NCBI GenBank assembly: GCA_018401645.1
Contig: JAGYKK010000007.1
Span: forward strand, 1 to 64,000
Direction of reading: 5' to 3'
Length of the DNA stretch: 64,000 nt
DNA from: Mycobacterium sp.
Lineage (GTDB): Bacteria; Actinomycetota; Actinomycetes; Mycobacteriales; Mycobacteriaceae
Part shown: positions 41,837-50,786 of the stretch, one piece after another
Layout of the letters: every line of letters begins with the position of its first letter
How positions within the stretch are numbered: position 1 is the first letter of the stretch
Program-made: the position numbers and the translations under genes
Notes under the pieces: model-generated
Seen by the model: only the letters and a program-made list of their open reading frames with translations
Database searches by the model: none
What the model was told of the DNA's origin: nothing

Positions 41837-43168
41837 TCAGCTCTCACCCACACGACTGCCGACCTCGGGCCGGATGTCGAAGCGGTCTAAGTAGAAGTCG
41901 AACCGGGACCGGACGTCTTCGGGCGTCACCCCGAAATGGCGGTGCAGGTCATACCGAATAGCGCCGTGCTTACCTCGTGGATTGCTGCCGAGATACCGCT
42001 CGAAACTCTTGCGCACCCCGGGAGTCAACTCGATTCCGGCGCGGCCGTACAGGGCCTCGAGCACAGTGATCTCATTGCCGCCCAATTGGTGGAAGCTGAT
42101 GTCGATGCTGCGCTCGGCCGGCACCAGATCACGGTCACGCACGCCGGCGCTCAGCAGCCGGTGAATCCGATCGGTCCAGTAACCAATCAGCCATTCGGGA
42201 TCAATGCTCCTGCGGCGGAGGCGATCCGCGTAGGCCATCATCGTGACCGTCGATTGGATGACGGCGACCGGATCTCGGTGAGTGAACGCGACCGTGGCAT
42301 CGGGGAACGTCGCCGTCAATGCGGGCAACTGCTCCGAATGCTGCGGGGACTTCAGCACCCAGGTACGTGGGCCCCGGAAGAAGGTGAGCGCCTGCAGCAC
42401 CTTCTTCATGTAGCCGTAGTGCTGGATCTGGTCGAGCGCCAGGTAGGTGTCGCGCCAACTCGGCACGCGGGCCAGCCATTCGAGGATGTAGCTGGCAAAG
42501 TCGAGATCAAGAAGCTCAACCTCTTCCTCGATCGCCTCGGGGAACTGATCGTGCATTGCCGCCACTAGGGGCATGTTCGCCAACATCGCATCGTGTTCGG
42601 CCTTTGCCCGGGAGTAGCGGGGATCTATACCGAAGATGTCCGGCCCCCGACCGGAGGCGGGGATGGGTTCCTGGCTCTCCCAGTAGGGCAGGGCCCGTCG
42701 GCGCCGGTCAGCCGCGAGCAGATTGACCAGGTGTGTGGTGCCCGATCGCGGCATGCCCACCACGATGATCGGCTTTTCGATCTCGATCGACTCGATCTCC
42801 GGGTAGCGCTTGATCAGGTCAGCCAGCGAGATCCGATTCCGCAGCAGCCGGACGATGCGTGACCGCAGTGTGCCCCGACCCAGCTGGGTCAGGGCCGTAT
42901 CGGCGTCGACCGCCCCCGCAAATGCAGCGAGGCGCGCTGCGAAGTCTGTCGTGTAGCCGAGATCGTCGGACCCCGCACCGGCGATGGCCTCGTCGATCAT
43001 CTGGTCGATGTCGAGTGAGACCGGCCGCGATTCGGTGTATTCGAGTACCTGGCGCTGAGTCTCGGTGAGCCGGGGATCGATGAGATCGTCGATAACAATG
43101 GTCTGCGCCGAAGAACCCACTGTTCGTTTCTCCGTCCTGATCGTTATGTTTGGAGCGCAACACCGCAC
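41837..43168 (-). CDS. Sulfotransferase family protein
   Basis: PAPS 5'-loop-like PIIVVGMPRSGTTHLVNLLAADRRRRALPYWES; TVAFTHRDPVAVIQS. Confidence 0.85.
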   Translation of the reverse strand: MRCCAPNITIRTEKRTVGSSAQTIVIDDLIDPRLTETQRQVLEYTESRPVSLDIDQMIDEAIAGAGSDDLGYTTDFAARLAAFAGAVDADTALTQLGRGTLRSRIVRLLRNRISLADLIKRYPEIESIEIEKPIIVVGMPRSGTTHLVNLLAADRRRRALPYWESQEPIPASGRGPDIFGIDPRYSRAKAEHDAMLANMPLVAAMHDQFPEAIEEEVELLDLDFASYILEWLARVPSWRDTYLALDQIQHYGYMKKVLQALTFFRGPRTWVLKSPQHSEQLPALTATFPDATVAFTHRDPVAVIQSTVTMMAYADRLRRRSIDPEWLIGYWTDRIHRLLSAGVRDRDLVPAERSIDISFHQLGGNEITVLEALYGRAGIELTPGVRKSFERYLGSNPRGKHGAIRYDLHRHFGVTPEDVRSRFDFYLDRFDIRPEVGSRVGES

Positions 43169-43228
43169 GCGGCACCGACCAACCTATCGCCCATCGCAAC
43201 CCGGCCGTCGCGATCCGAGGAGGGCCCA

Positions 43229-44245
43229 ATGACCACCATCGAACAGGTCCGAATCGTCGAAGCGGGAAAGATCAGCCTCGACCGGGTCGAGCTGCCCCCG
43301 TGCGGACCCCGCGATGCGATCGTCGAGGTCGCAGCCTGCGGCATCTGCGGAAGCGACCTCAGCTATATCCGCCTCGGCGGACTTGCGGGCCCCAGCGGGG
43401 AACCGATGGCACTCGGTCATGAACTTGCAGGCACCGTCACAACGGTCGGCGCCGAGGTCACCGACATCGCCGTGGGTCAGCGGGTGGTGGTCCATCCCGG
43501 CGCGGACGACATCGGCCGAATCGGCAATGGCACCCCCGAAGGCGGGCTCTCCGATGCAGTTCTGGTCCGGGAGGCGGCCCGCGGCGGACGGTTGTTCGCG
43601 ATCCCCGATGACATGACGTTTGACGTCGCGGCTCTGGCCGAACCGGTCGCGGTCGGGATGCACGCGGCCGAACAGGCCGGCGTCGATCTCGACGACAAGG
43701 TCGCGGTCTTCGGGTGCGGCCCGATCGGTCTGGCGGCGATCGCCAGCCTGGCCGATCGCGGCCTGACCGACATCGTCGCCGTCGACCTGTCCGCGACGCG
43801 CCGACGGCTGGCGGAGACCCTCGGAGCGGCGAACAGCATCGACCCCGGGGAAACCAGTGTCTGGGCCGAACTGAGTCGCCTGCACGGCACGGCGCAGGTT
43901 CAGTTCGGCACCGCCCCGGCCACCTCTGCGTACATCGAGGCCACTGGTTCGTCGAAGATGCTCACCAAGATCATCGACCGCGCCGGACGGGCCTCGACCA
44001 TCTGCGTCGTCGCACTGCACTACGAACCTGTACCGGTCAACTTCCTCAGCGTGCTGATGAAGGAACTGACCATTCGGGGTTCGATCGAGTACCCGGCGAA
44101 CTTCGGGGACGCGATCGAACTGTTGAGCCGCCGCGATCTTTCGCCGCTGATCACCCATCGCTACCCACTCAGCGAAATAACCTCAGCCCTGGAAGTTCTC
44201 GACAGCAGCAGGGAGTGCGGCAAGGTCATGATCGAGATGCGATAG
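43229..44245 (+). CDS. Zinc-binding MDR alcohol dehydrogenase
   Basis: CGICGSDLSYIRLGG, ALGHELAGTV, VAVFGCGPIGLAAIASL. Confidence 0.88.
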   Translation: MTTIEQVRIVEAGKISLDRVELPPCGPRDAIVEVAACGICGSDLSYIRLGGLAGPSGEPMALGHELAGTVTTVGAEVTDIAVGQRVVVHPGADDIGRIGNGTPEGGLSDAVLVREAARGGRLFAIPDDMTFDVAALAEPVAVGMHAAEQAGVDLDDKVAVFGCGPIGLAAIASLADRGLTDIVAVDLSATRRRLAETLGAANSIDPGETSVWAELSRLHGTAQVQFGTAPATSAYIEATGSSKMLTKIIDRAGRASTICVVALHYEPVPVNFLSVLMKELTIRGSIEYPANFGDAIELLSRRDLSPLITHRYPLSEITSALEVLDSSRECGKVMIEMR

Positions 44246-44314
44246 CTACGTTGAGGAGCCTCGCCGACGACCTGCACGGTAGATTGGCCTCACCTACTCG
44301 CGAGGAGCGTACTG

Positions 44315-44971
44315 ATGACCGATCAGGATCCCAACGCCTTCGGGTCGCCCTCGGCTATCCCCGCCCCACCCGGGCTATCCCCCGCCCCCACCCTAGGTTT
44401 TCCTCCTCCCCGGGCTACCCGCCGCCCCCGCCGGCGAACTACCTACCCCCGCCGGCCGGTTGTCCCCGCCGGCCGGACCCGCCGCCACTGGACCCTACGG
44501 CGCCCAGCTCTATGGCGGCGGCTATCCGTCGACACCGCCCGCCGCGTGGGGCGGCCACCCGGCAGCCTGGGTTCCCGATTCGGCGCCCGGGTGATCGACG
44601 GAATCCTGGTGGGCATTTTCGCGAGCCTGCTCGCGGCACTGTTCAAATCCAGCGGCAGCATCCTGGTGACCGGCCTGTTCACCGGCCTGTTGATGTTCGT
44701 CTACTTCGTTGCCTTCGAGGTGACCCAGGGCCGCACCCTGGGTAAGCGTCTCCTCGGCCTGAGTGTGCGCGGCCCCGGCGGTGCGCCGAAACCGGATTTG
44801 AAGCAGTCGGCCATCCGCAACGCCTTCACCCTGCTGCCGATAGTGCCCTTTATCGGTGGTGTGCTGGGCGTCGTCGCCATCGTGGTGATCGCGATGACAA
44901 TCAACAGCAGCCCGACCAAACAGGGCAAGCACGACGAGATGGCCGGGGGCACCCAGGTCGTCAAGTCCTGA
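44315..44971 (+). CDS. RDD-family membrane protein; Pro/Gly-rich N-terminus likely misframed
   Basis: GSRFGARVIDGILVGIFASLL, GRTLGKRLLGLSVRG; alternative-frame GYPPPPPANYLPPPAG and GPYGAQLYGGGYPSTPPAAWGGHPAAW. Confidence 0.78.
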   Translation: MTDQDPNAFGSPSAIPAPPGLSPAPTLGFPPPRATRRPRRRTTYPRRPVVPAGRTRRHWTLRRPALWRRLSVDTARRVGRPPGSLGSRFGARVIDGILVGIFASLLAALFKSSGSILVTGLFTGLLMFVYFVAFEVTQGRTLGKRLLGLSVRGPGGAPKPDLKQSAIRNAFTLLPIVPFIGGVLGVVAIVVIAMTINSSPTKQGKHDEMAGGTQVVKS

Positions 44972-45087
44972 CAGGACCTCCGGCCGCGAGCGACGCGCTG
45001 GCCGGCTATCCGGTCAGGCCGCCGCCGCTGCCGCGCCCCGTACTGTTCGATCAGCACTGGGGCGAACTGACTTTTGTCCACTGGCCG

Positions 45088-45807
45088 GTGCGGCCGGCCG
45101 ACGTCGTCCACCTCTTTCCCCCGGGCACCTGCCCAGACGTATTCGACGACGGCATGACCTATGTGGCTCTGGTGCCGTTCAAGATGAGCCGCACCCGGGT
45201 CGGGCCAAGCCCGCCGGTTCCGTACTTCGGCACCTTCGCCGAGACCAACATCCGGCTCTACTCCCTGGACGCGGATAGGCGTCACGGCGTGCTGTTTCTC
45301 TCGCTCGAAACATCGCGCCTTGCCGTGGTTGCGGCCGTGCGTCTCGCGATGGGCATCCCCTACACCTGGGCGCGGATGCGGATCGATGAGTCCGCGGAGC
45401 AGATCAGCTATCAGAGCCAGCGGCGCTGGCCTCAGCGAGGCCTGCGCAGTCTCCTGTCGATCCGAATCGGCGACCCGGTGACGCCGACGCCGCTGGAAGT
45501 CTGGCTGACCGCACGCTGGGGGGCGCACACCCGCAAGGCCGGCCGGACCTGGTGGGTGCCCAACGAGCATGAACCGTGGCCGCTGCGTTCGGCGTCGATC
45601 CTCGAACTCGATGACGAATTACTGGCGGCCAGTGGAGTGCGGGTGGTCGGCGGACCGTTGCGGGCGCTGTACTCCCCCGGTGTCCACACCCGATTCGGTC
45701 GCCCGAGGGTCCTCCGGGGAGCCCCTAGCCCGGGGAGCCCCCAGTCCGGGGAGCCCCCAGTCCGGGGAGCCCCCAGTCCGGGGAGCCCCCAGTCCGGGGA
45801 GCCCTAG
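45088..45807 (+). CDS. DUF2071/YqjF-like protein
   Basis: VVHLFPPGTCPDVFDDGMTYVALVPFKMSR; family-like frame extends upstream to about 44970 (PRPVLFDQHWGELTFVHWPVRPADV), start unresolved. Confidence 0.72.
   Translation: MRPADVVHLFPPGTCPDVFDDGMTYVALVPFKMSRTRVGPSPPVPYFGTFAETNIRLYSLDADRRHGVLFLSLETSRLAVVAAVRLAMGIPYTWARMRIDESAEQISYQSQRRWPQRGLRSLLSIRIGDPVTPTPLEVWLTARWGAHTRKAGRTWWVPNEHEPWPLRSASILELDDELLAASGVRVVGGPLRALYSPGVHTRFGRPRVLRGAPSPGSPQSGEPPVRGAPSPGSPQSGEP
45714..45806. repeat. 16-bp tandem repeat (CCGGGGAGCCCCCAGT), about 5.8 copies, ending at CDS stop
   Basis: Direct reading; encodes 16-aa period RGAPSPGSPQSGEPPV because 16 is not a multiple of 3. Confidence 0.95.
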
Positions 45808-46860
45808 TCAGGTGATGCGGGGCAACTCATCAAGCGCGCCGGTGTCGAGCACGTGGCCGCAGTGCCGTTCCAGCATGGTCAGGAACATGTCGTCGCCGCG
45901 ATCGGTGCGCACCACCAGCATCGACGACACAATCGTCATCATCACACCGAAAAAACTCTGCCGGCGCACGCCCTCGCGGACCTCGTCTGCGGTGAGCGGA
46001 AATTGAGGTCCCAGACCCCGGTGATAGGCGGTCAACAGTTCGTCGTAGTGGTTCCGGCGAACCTCTGTCGGAAGCGCGCAACCGAGAAAGTAGGCGACGT
46101 CGGTCATCGCCGGACCCCAGGTGACCGTCTGCCAGTCCACCACGGTCAAGTCGCGCAGCGATCCGGGCCGGCCGAAGAGCATGTTGTCCAGTCGGTAGTC
46201 GCCGTGGACCAGGCCGTTGAGGCGACCCGACTCCTGGGCGGCGTAGGCGTCGAAAGCCTCCACCAGACGCCCGCACACATCGCGCTGGGCGGCGGTGATG
46301 GCGTCGCCGTAGCGATCGCCGAAACCCGCATACAGCGCGGTGATCAACTCCTGGTTGACCGGCGTCTCGCGGTTGAGCCATTCGGCCTGCGCCAGGGTCG
46401 CGCTGCCGATCAGCGGGGAGTGCAGGCGGCCCAACTGGCTCAGCGCCAGGGTGGCATCGGCGAGCGTGGCTCCGCGGATTTCATCACCGACCTCCGCCGG
46501 AGCGGCGTCGTCGAGCAGCAGGGTGAAGAAGCCGGTCTCAGGTTCATGGGCGCGGTGGTAGCAGTGCGCGATCGGTCCGGATCGCGCACTCAGCCCGGGT
46601 GCAACCTCGGCATAGAACCGCACTTCGCGCTCATAGAGTCCCAGCGCGAGGCCGGTCTGCCTACTGACCGGGTCGGTGGCGGCGACCTTGAGCACCACCG
46701 AACCCGGACCCCGGTCGCGGGCCTCATAGTGGAGTCCGACTCGGTAACACTCGCTCATCTGCCCGGTCCCGATGCGCTCGACGGTGAAGCCGTCGACCCG
46801 GCCCGCACCGATGGCGACGGTCAGCCAGTCGGCCGTGAGGTCCCCGGGTCGTTCGATCAC
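45808..46860 (-). CDS. Aminoglycoside phosphotransferase-like (APH) family protein
   Basis: LNGLVHGDYRLDNMLFGRPGSLRDLTVVDWQTV. Confidence 0.85.
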   Translation of the reverse strand: MIERPGDLTADWLTVAIGAGRVDGFTVERIGTGQMSECYRVGLHYEARDRGPGSVVLKVAATDPVSRQTGLALGLYEREVRFYAEVAPGLSARSGPIAHCYHRAHEPETGFFTLLLDDAAPAEVGDEIRGATLADATLALSQLGRLHSPLIGSATLAQAEWLNRETPVNQELITALYAGFGDRYGDAITAAQRDVCGRLVEAFDAYAAQESGRLNGLVHGDYRLDNMLFGRPGSLRDLTVVDWQTVTWGPAMTDVAYFLGCALPTEVRRNHYDELLTAYHRGLGPQFPLTADEVREGVRRQSFFGVMMTIVSSMLVVRTDRGDDMFLTMLERHCGHVLDTGALDELPRIT

Positions 46861-48380
46861 GGTGTCGGTGTGAGGGCGAACTCCGCCCAGGCCTCGCGGC
46901 GGTGCGGATGCGGGTCGTATTCCACATGGGTGTGTCGGTCGAATACCAGTACCGGACGCTCTACGGAGTTGTAGACGGGCCAGTCGTCGCCGGGCACCCC
47001 GGTGCGGGCGAACTCGTGCCAGCGGGTCTGTACCTGATGACTGACCTTGACCGCGGCACGCTGATCCACGCCGGCGGTCAACACGGCGCCCACCCGGGAC
47101 CGGTAGATGCCGAATACCGCAAGAAGTTCGGTCGCATGGGTCGCGCCGAAGCCGGTCCAGTGCAGCGTTCGCGGCGCGAAGTCGTAGCGGTAGACGTAGG
47201 TGGGCGCCAGCTTTGCGTGCGCCTCGGCAATCTGCCAGGCAGCCGTGTTGAAGATCATGTCGCCGCCGAACTGCACGCAGGCCTTCGGATGCGGATAGTG
47301 CGGATAGGCGGCGAGAACACGTTGGCGTACCTCCGGCGGCGAGTGGGCCAGCATCCGTTCGATCGCGTGCTCGGTCGTCGGCAGTAGTTTCAGGAACCGG
47401 GTGAACAGCTTTCCCTCGTCGGCGTTCGTCCCGACGATCAGCGGGATCTTGTGCGCGGTGCCCTGTCTCATCGCGTCGAACGGATCCAGCGGCAGGAACT
47501 CGTCTCCGCAGGTGGGGCCGACGGGGGCGGCTCCCATCATGGAGTCCATGCTGGTGGTCATCACGACGTCCATGGCGCGCACCAGGTCGGCCGGGCGGGC
47601 CCTGAGCAATGCCGCGGCGGCGTTATCCCGGTCGATCCCGAGTTCATCGACGAACCGGCCGGCAAACTCAGCGGCGACTTCGGCCGAGCTGACCATGCCC
47701 GATGCGGGACTCTGCGCAATCGCCTGGGCGAAAAGCCCTTTCGCTTCCGGAACCGCGAGCAGCGTGCTCACCGCGTGCGCTCCGGCGCTCTCACCGAAGA
47801 TTGTCACGTTCTCCGGGTCGCCCCCGAAAGCCGCGATATTGTCCCGAACCCACCCGAGCGCCATCACGAGATCGCGGAGGAACAGATTGCTGTCGATGGA
47901 GATGGCGGCTGTCGCCAGCGATGACAGATCCAGACAACCCAGGGCGCCGAGGCGGTAGTTCACCGACACGTACACGCAGCCCCGGCGGGCCAGCGTAGCG
48001 CCGTCGTAGATCGGGGTGGCCGAACTGCCCAGGATGTAGCCGCCACCGTGAATGAAGAACATCACCGGCAACGGTTGGTCGTCCGGTGCCGAACCCGACC
48101 ACTTCGGGGTCACGACGTTGAGGGTCAGGCAGTCCTCGCTCGTCGGCTGGTACTTGCCGCCGGAGATCATCGTGTAGCGGCGCTGCTGAGGCGCACAACT
48201 ACCGAAGCTGTGGCAGGGCAGCACTCCGGACCAGGCCTGTGCCGGTTGCGGCGCCCGGAACCGAAGCGGCCCGACCGGCGGCCGCGCATAGGGAATCGAA
48301 CGCCACCGATTGACTCCATCAAGGGCGAATCCTTCGACCACCCCGTTGGCAGTGGACACCCGGACCGTGTGTTCGTGCAT
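46857..48380 (-). CDS. Type-B carboxylesterase/lipase
   Basis: PVMFFIHGGGYILGSS; VTIFGESAGAHAVSTLLA; overlaps the downstream APH gene by 4 bp. Confidence 0.9.
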   Translation of the reverse strand: MHEHTVRVSTANGVVEGFALDGVNRWRSIPYARPPVGPLRFRAPQPAQAWSGVLPCHSFGSCAPQQRRYTMISGGKYQPTSEDCLTLNVVTPKWSGSAPDDQPLPVMFFIHGGGYILGSSATPIYDGATLARRGCVYVSVNYRLGALGCLDLSSLATAAISIDSNLFLRDLVMALGWVRDNIAAFGGDPENVTIFGESAGAHAVSTLLAVPEAKGLFAQAIAQSPASGMVSSAEVAAEFAGRFVDELGIDRDNAAAALLRARPADLVRAMDVVMTTSMDSMMGAAPVGPTCGDEFLPLDPFDAMRQGTAHKIPLIVGTNADEGKLFTRFLKLLPTTEHAIERMLAHSPPEVRQRVLAAYPHYPHPKACVQFGGDMIFNTAAWQIAEAHAKLAPTYVYRYDFAPRTLHWTGFGATHATELLAVFGIYRSRVGAVLTAGVDQRAAVKVSHQVQTRWHEFARTGVPGDDWPVYNSVERPVLVFDRHTHVEYDPHPHRREAWAEFALTPTP

Positions 48381-48455
48381 GCACCGACGGTAGCGAACGA
48401 CTCACGTCCGCCGCGCCTGGCCTGCCCAGACGGCCGTGGCGGTTAGCCTTGCGAC

Positions 48456-49172
48456 ATGCGGATCGCTGCGGTGCTGGCCGCGTCGGTGCTGGTGGCGTCG
48501 GTGCTGGTGGCGGGTTGCGCAAACCAGCCAGACACCCGGTCCGGGTCCATCCAGCTCACACCGATCTCCCCGTCGCGCGCCGCGGTGACCCCCGCCCCTG
48601 GCGCGAGTGCTGCGCCGAGCACCCCCTCTTCGGCCACCGCAACGGCCGCGCCGGCCGCCTCAGCTCCGATCGCCGATGTGATCGCCTGGGTGGAGGCCGC
48701 GGGTCCGGTTGATGGTGCGGACTTCGGTATCGCGCTGCGCAATGGAGTCACGACGCCACTGGCCGAGGATGTCGCCTTCACCACACCGTCGGGCACCAGT
48801 TGCATGACCGATTCCAAGAACGGATCGACGGCATTGGCCTGCCTGGTGAACCTGATTGACCCACCGCCGCAGCCCCCGGACATCTACGGCGCATGGAAGG
48901 GCGGGTGGGTGGATTTCGATGGTGCCGCCGTCCAGGTGGGCTCGGCTCACGGCGATCCGGGCCGATTCAGCGCCGGGCAGGGGCCGCCGTTACCCACCGA
49001 CAGATCTCTTTCGTTCGGCGACTTCCGTTGCCGCACAGACACATCCACCTTGATATGCGTGAATTATGCGAATCGGACTGCGGTACGCTACGACGATGCC
49101 GGAATCGAGACCTACGGCTGCACCCGCGAATCCTCACCCGAATCGGGTGTCGGCATCCGGTTCACCTGCTGA
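48456..49172 (+). CDS. Hypothetical lipoprotein
   Basis: MRIAAVLAASVLVASVLVAGCANQPD lipobox. Confidence 0.72.
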   Translation: MRIAAVLAASVLVASVLVAGCANQPDTRSGSIQLTPISPSRAAVTPAPGASAAPSTPSSATATAAPAASAPIADVIAWVEAAGPVDGADFGIALRNGVTTPLAEDVAFTTPSGTSCMTDSKNGSTALACLVNLIDPPPQPPDIYGAWKGGWVDFDGAAVQVGSAHGDPGRFSAGQGPPLPTDRSLSFGDFRCRTDTSTLICVNYANRTAVRYDDAGIETYGCTRESSPESGVGIRFTC

Positions 49173-49188
49173 GGGCCAGCACCGCTGG

Positions 49189-49560
49189 TCAGCGCCATCC
49201 GTCGGCCGCCTCGACCGACCGTATCAACTCGCCACACAACTGGCGCAATTCTGCGACCGGCGCACCCTCCTCGACGGCGGTCGCGATGTCTTCGGCCGCG
49301 CAGCGCACCTGATAAACCCGATCGGACAACTCGGCGGCCTGGTCGGCTGAGAGCACCACCGCATCGGGTGCCACCGCGGTGCCTTTGACCAGCGCCCGCT
49401 GCTCATAGGCCCGCTGGCGGCAGGACTGGCGGCAATACTGCCTGCGCCGACCCAATCCCACGTCGACTACTTCGCGCCCACACCACCGGCACGGCTGTGG
49501 GCGGGTGCGGCGCGTCACAGGCTTCAGACTAAACCGGCCCTCCCCCGGTCCCGGTATCAT
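49189..49560 (-). CDS. Small Cys-rich (zinc-ribbon-like) protein divergent from rbpA
   Basis: CRWCGREVVDVGLGRRRQYCRQSCRQRAYEQRALVKG. Confidence 0.68.
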   Translation of the reverse strand: MIPGPGEGRFSLKPVTRRTRPQPCRWCGREVVDVGLGRRRQYCRQSCRQRAYEQRALVKGTAVAPDAVVLSADQAAELSDRVYQVRCAAEDIATAVEEGAPVAELRQLCGELIRSVEAADGWR

Positions 49561-49646
49561 GGGGAAGTCGGCACCGCACCGCGATGCACCGACGTCGCGA
49601 TTAGCCCGATCTACGTGCAACCGATCTAAACGCAAGGAGAAAGACC

Positions 49647-49982
49647 ATGGCGGATCGTGTCCTGAGGGGCAGTCGGCTGGGGGCCGTGAGCTACGAGACC
49701 GATCGTAACCATGACCTGGCGCCGCGACAGGTTGCGCGATACCGCACCGAGAACGGCGAGGAATTCGACGTCCCCTTCGCCGACGACGCGGAGATTCCCG
49801 GCAATTGGTTGTGCCGCAACGGCCTTGAGGGCACCCTGCTCGAGGGCAACCTGCCAGAGCCCAAGAAGGTCAAGCCGCCCAGAACGCACTGGGACATGCT
49901 GCTGGAACGTCGCTCAGTCGAAGAACTGGATGAACTTCTCAAGGAACGCCTGGACCTGATTAAGACCAAGCGGCGCGGGTAG
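49647..49982 (+). CDS. rbpA: RNA polymerase-binding protein RbpA
   Basis: MADRVLRGSRLGAVSYETDRNHDLAPRQVARYRTENGEEFDVPFADDAEIPGNWLCRNG...PPRTHWDMLLERRSVEELDELLKERL. Confidence 0.97.
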   Translation: MADRVLRGSRLGAVSYETDRNHDLAPRQVARYRTENGEEFDVPFADDAEIPGNWLCRNGLEGTLLEGNLPEPKKVKPPRTHWDMLLERRSVEELDELLKERLDLIKTKRRG

Positions 49983-50000
49983 CCCCCGCCGGCGGCAGCG

Positions 50001-50786
50001 TCAACCGCGCACGCCACGGGCCCGGTCTAGGCGCCCGCCGACGCCCCACCGGGCCACCTTGGTCATCGCTTCCCGAATGTTCGAGCCGCTCATTTTCGAC
50101 ACGCCGAGTTCGCGCTCGGTGAACGTGATCGGTACCTCGACCACGGTGAAGCCGTTATTGATGGTTCGCCAGGTCAGGTCGATCTGGAAGCAGTAACCCT
50201 TTGAATCCACGGTGGCCAGATCGAGCTTCTCCAGGGCCTCGCGACGGTAGGCCCGGTAGCCGGCGGTGATGTCGTGGATCCCGACACCGAGTAGCAGCCG
50301 GGAGTAGGTGTTGGCCGTCTTGGACAGCACCAGTCGGCGCCACGGCCAATTGCGCACCGTCCCGCCTTCGACGTAGCGGGAACCGATGGCCAGGTCGGCG
50401 CCGTTGTCGACGGCCTCCAGAAGCCGGTAGAGCTGTTCGGGCGCGTGGCTGCCATCGGCGTCCATTTCCACCAGAACGGCATATTTGCGGGCCAGACCCC
50501 ACGCGAAACCGGCCAGGTAGGCCGCCCCGAGGCCATCCTTGACGACGCGGTGCATGACGTGGATGCGGTCGGGATCGGCGCGCGCAAGTTCGTCGGCGAG
50601 TTCACCGGTCCCATCCGGACTGGAGTCATCGACGACGAGAACGTGCACATCGGGCCGGGCCTTGTGCACCCGCCCAAGGATCAGTGGCAGGTTTTCCAGT
50701 TCGTTGAAGGTCGGAATGATCACCAGAGTCCGCTGGCCGGAAGGCTCGACCGCCTTCTTGGCCCGGCCCTTGCCCTGGGTGCTCAT
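50001..50786 (-). CDS. ppm1: Polyprenol monophosphomannose (dolichol-P-Man-like) synthase
   Basis: [19 protein letters not shown]...[20 protein letters not shown]; next to lnt. Confidence 0.92.
   Translation of the reverse strand: MSTQGKGRAKKAVEPSGQRTLVIIPTFNELENLPLILGRVHKARPDVHVLVVDDSSPDGTGELADELARADPDRIHVMHRVVKDGLGAAYLAGFAWGLARKYAVLVEMDADGSHAPEQLYRLLEAVDNGADLAIGSRYVEGGTVRNWPWRRLVLSKTANTYSRLLLGVGIHDITAGYRAYRREALEKLDLATVDSKGYCFQIDLTWRTINNGFTVVEVPITFTERELGVSKMSGSNIREAMTKVARWGVGGRLDRARGVRG

Noticed and set aside
45714-45806. Regular repeat array resembling a CRISPR
   Set aside because: Units are directly abutting 16-mers without spacers and no cas genes are nearby; it is a minisatellite.
45853-46974. 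373-aa plus ORF opposite the APH gene
   Set aside because: Antisense shadow of a clear phosphotransferase.
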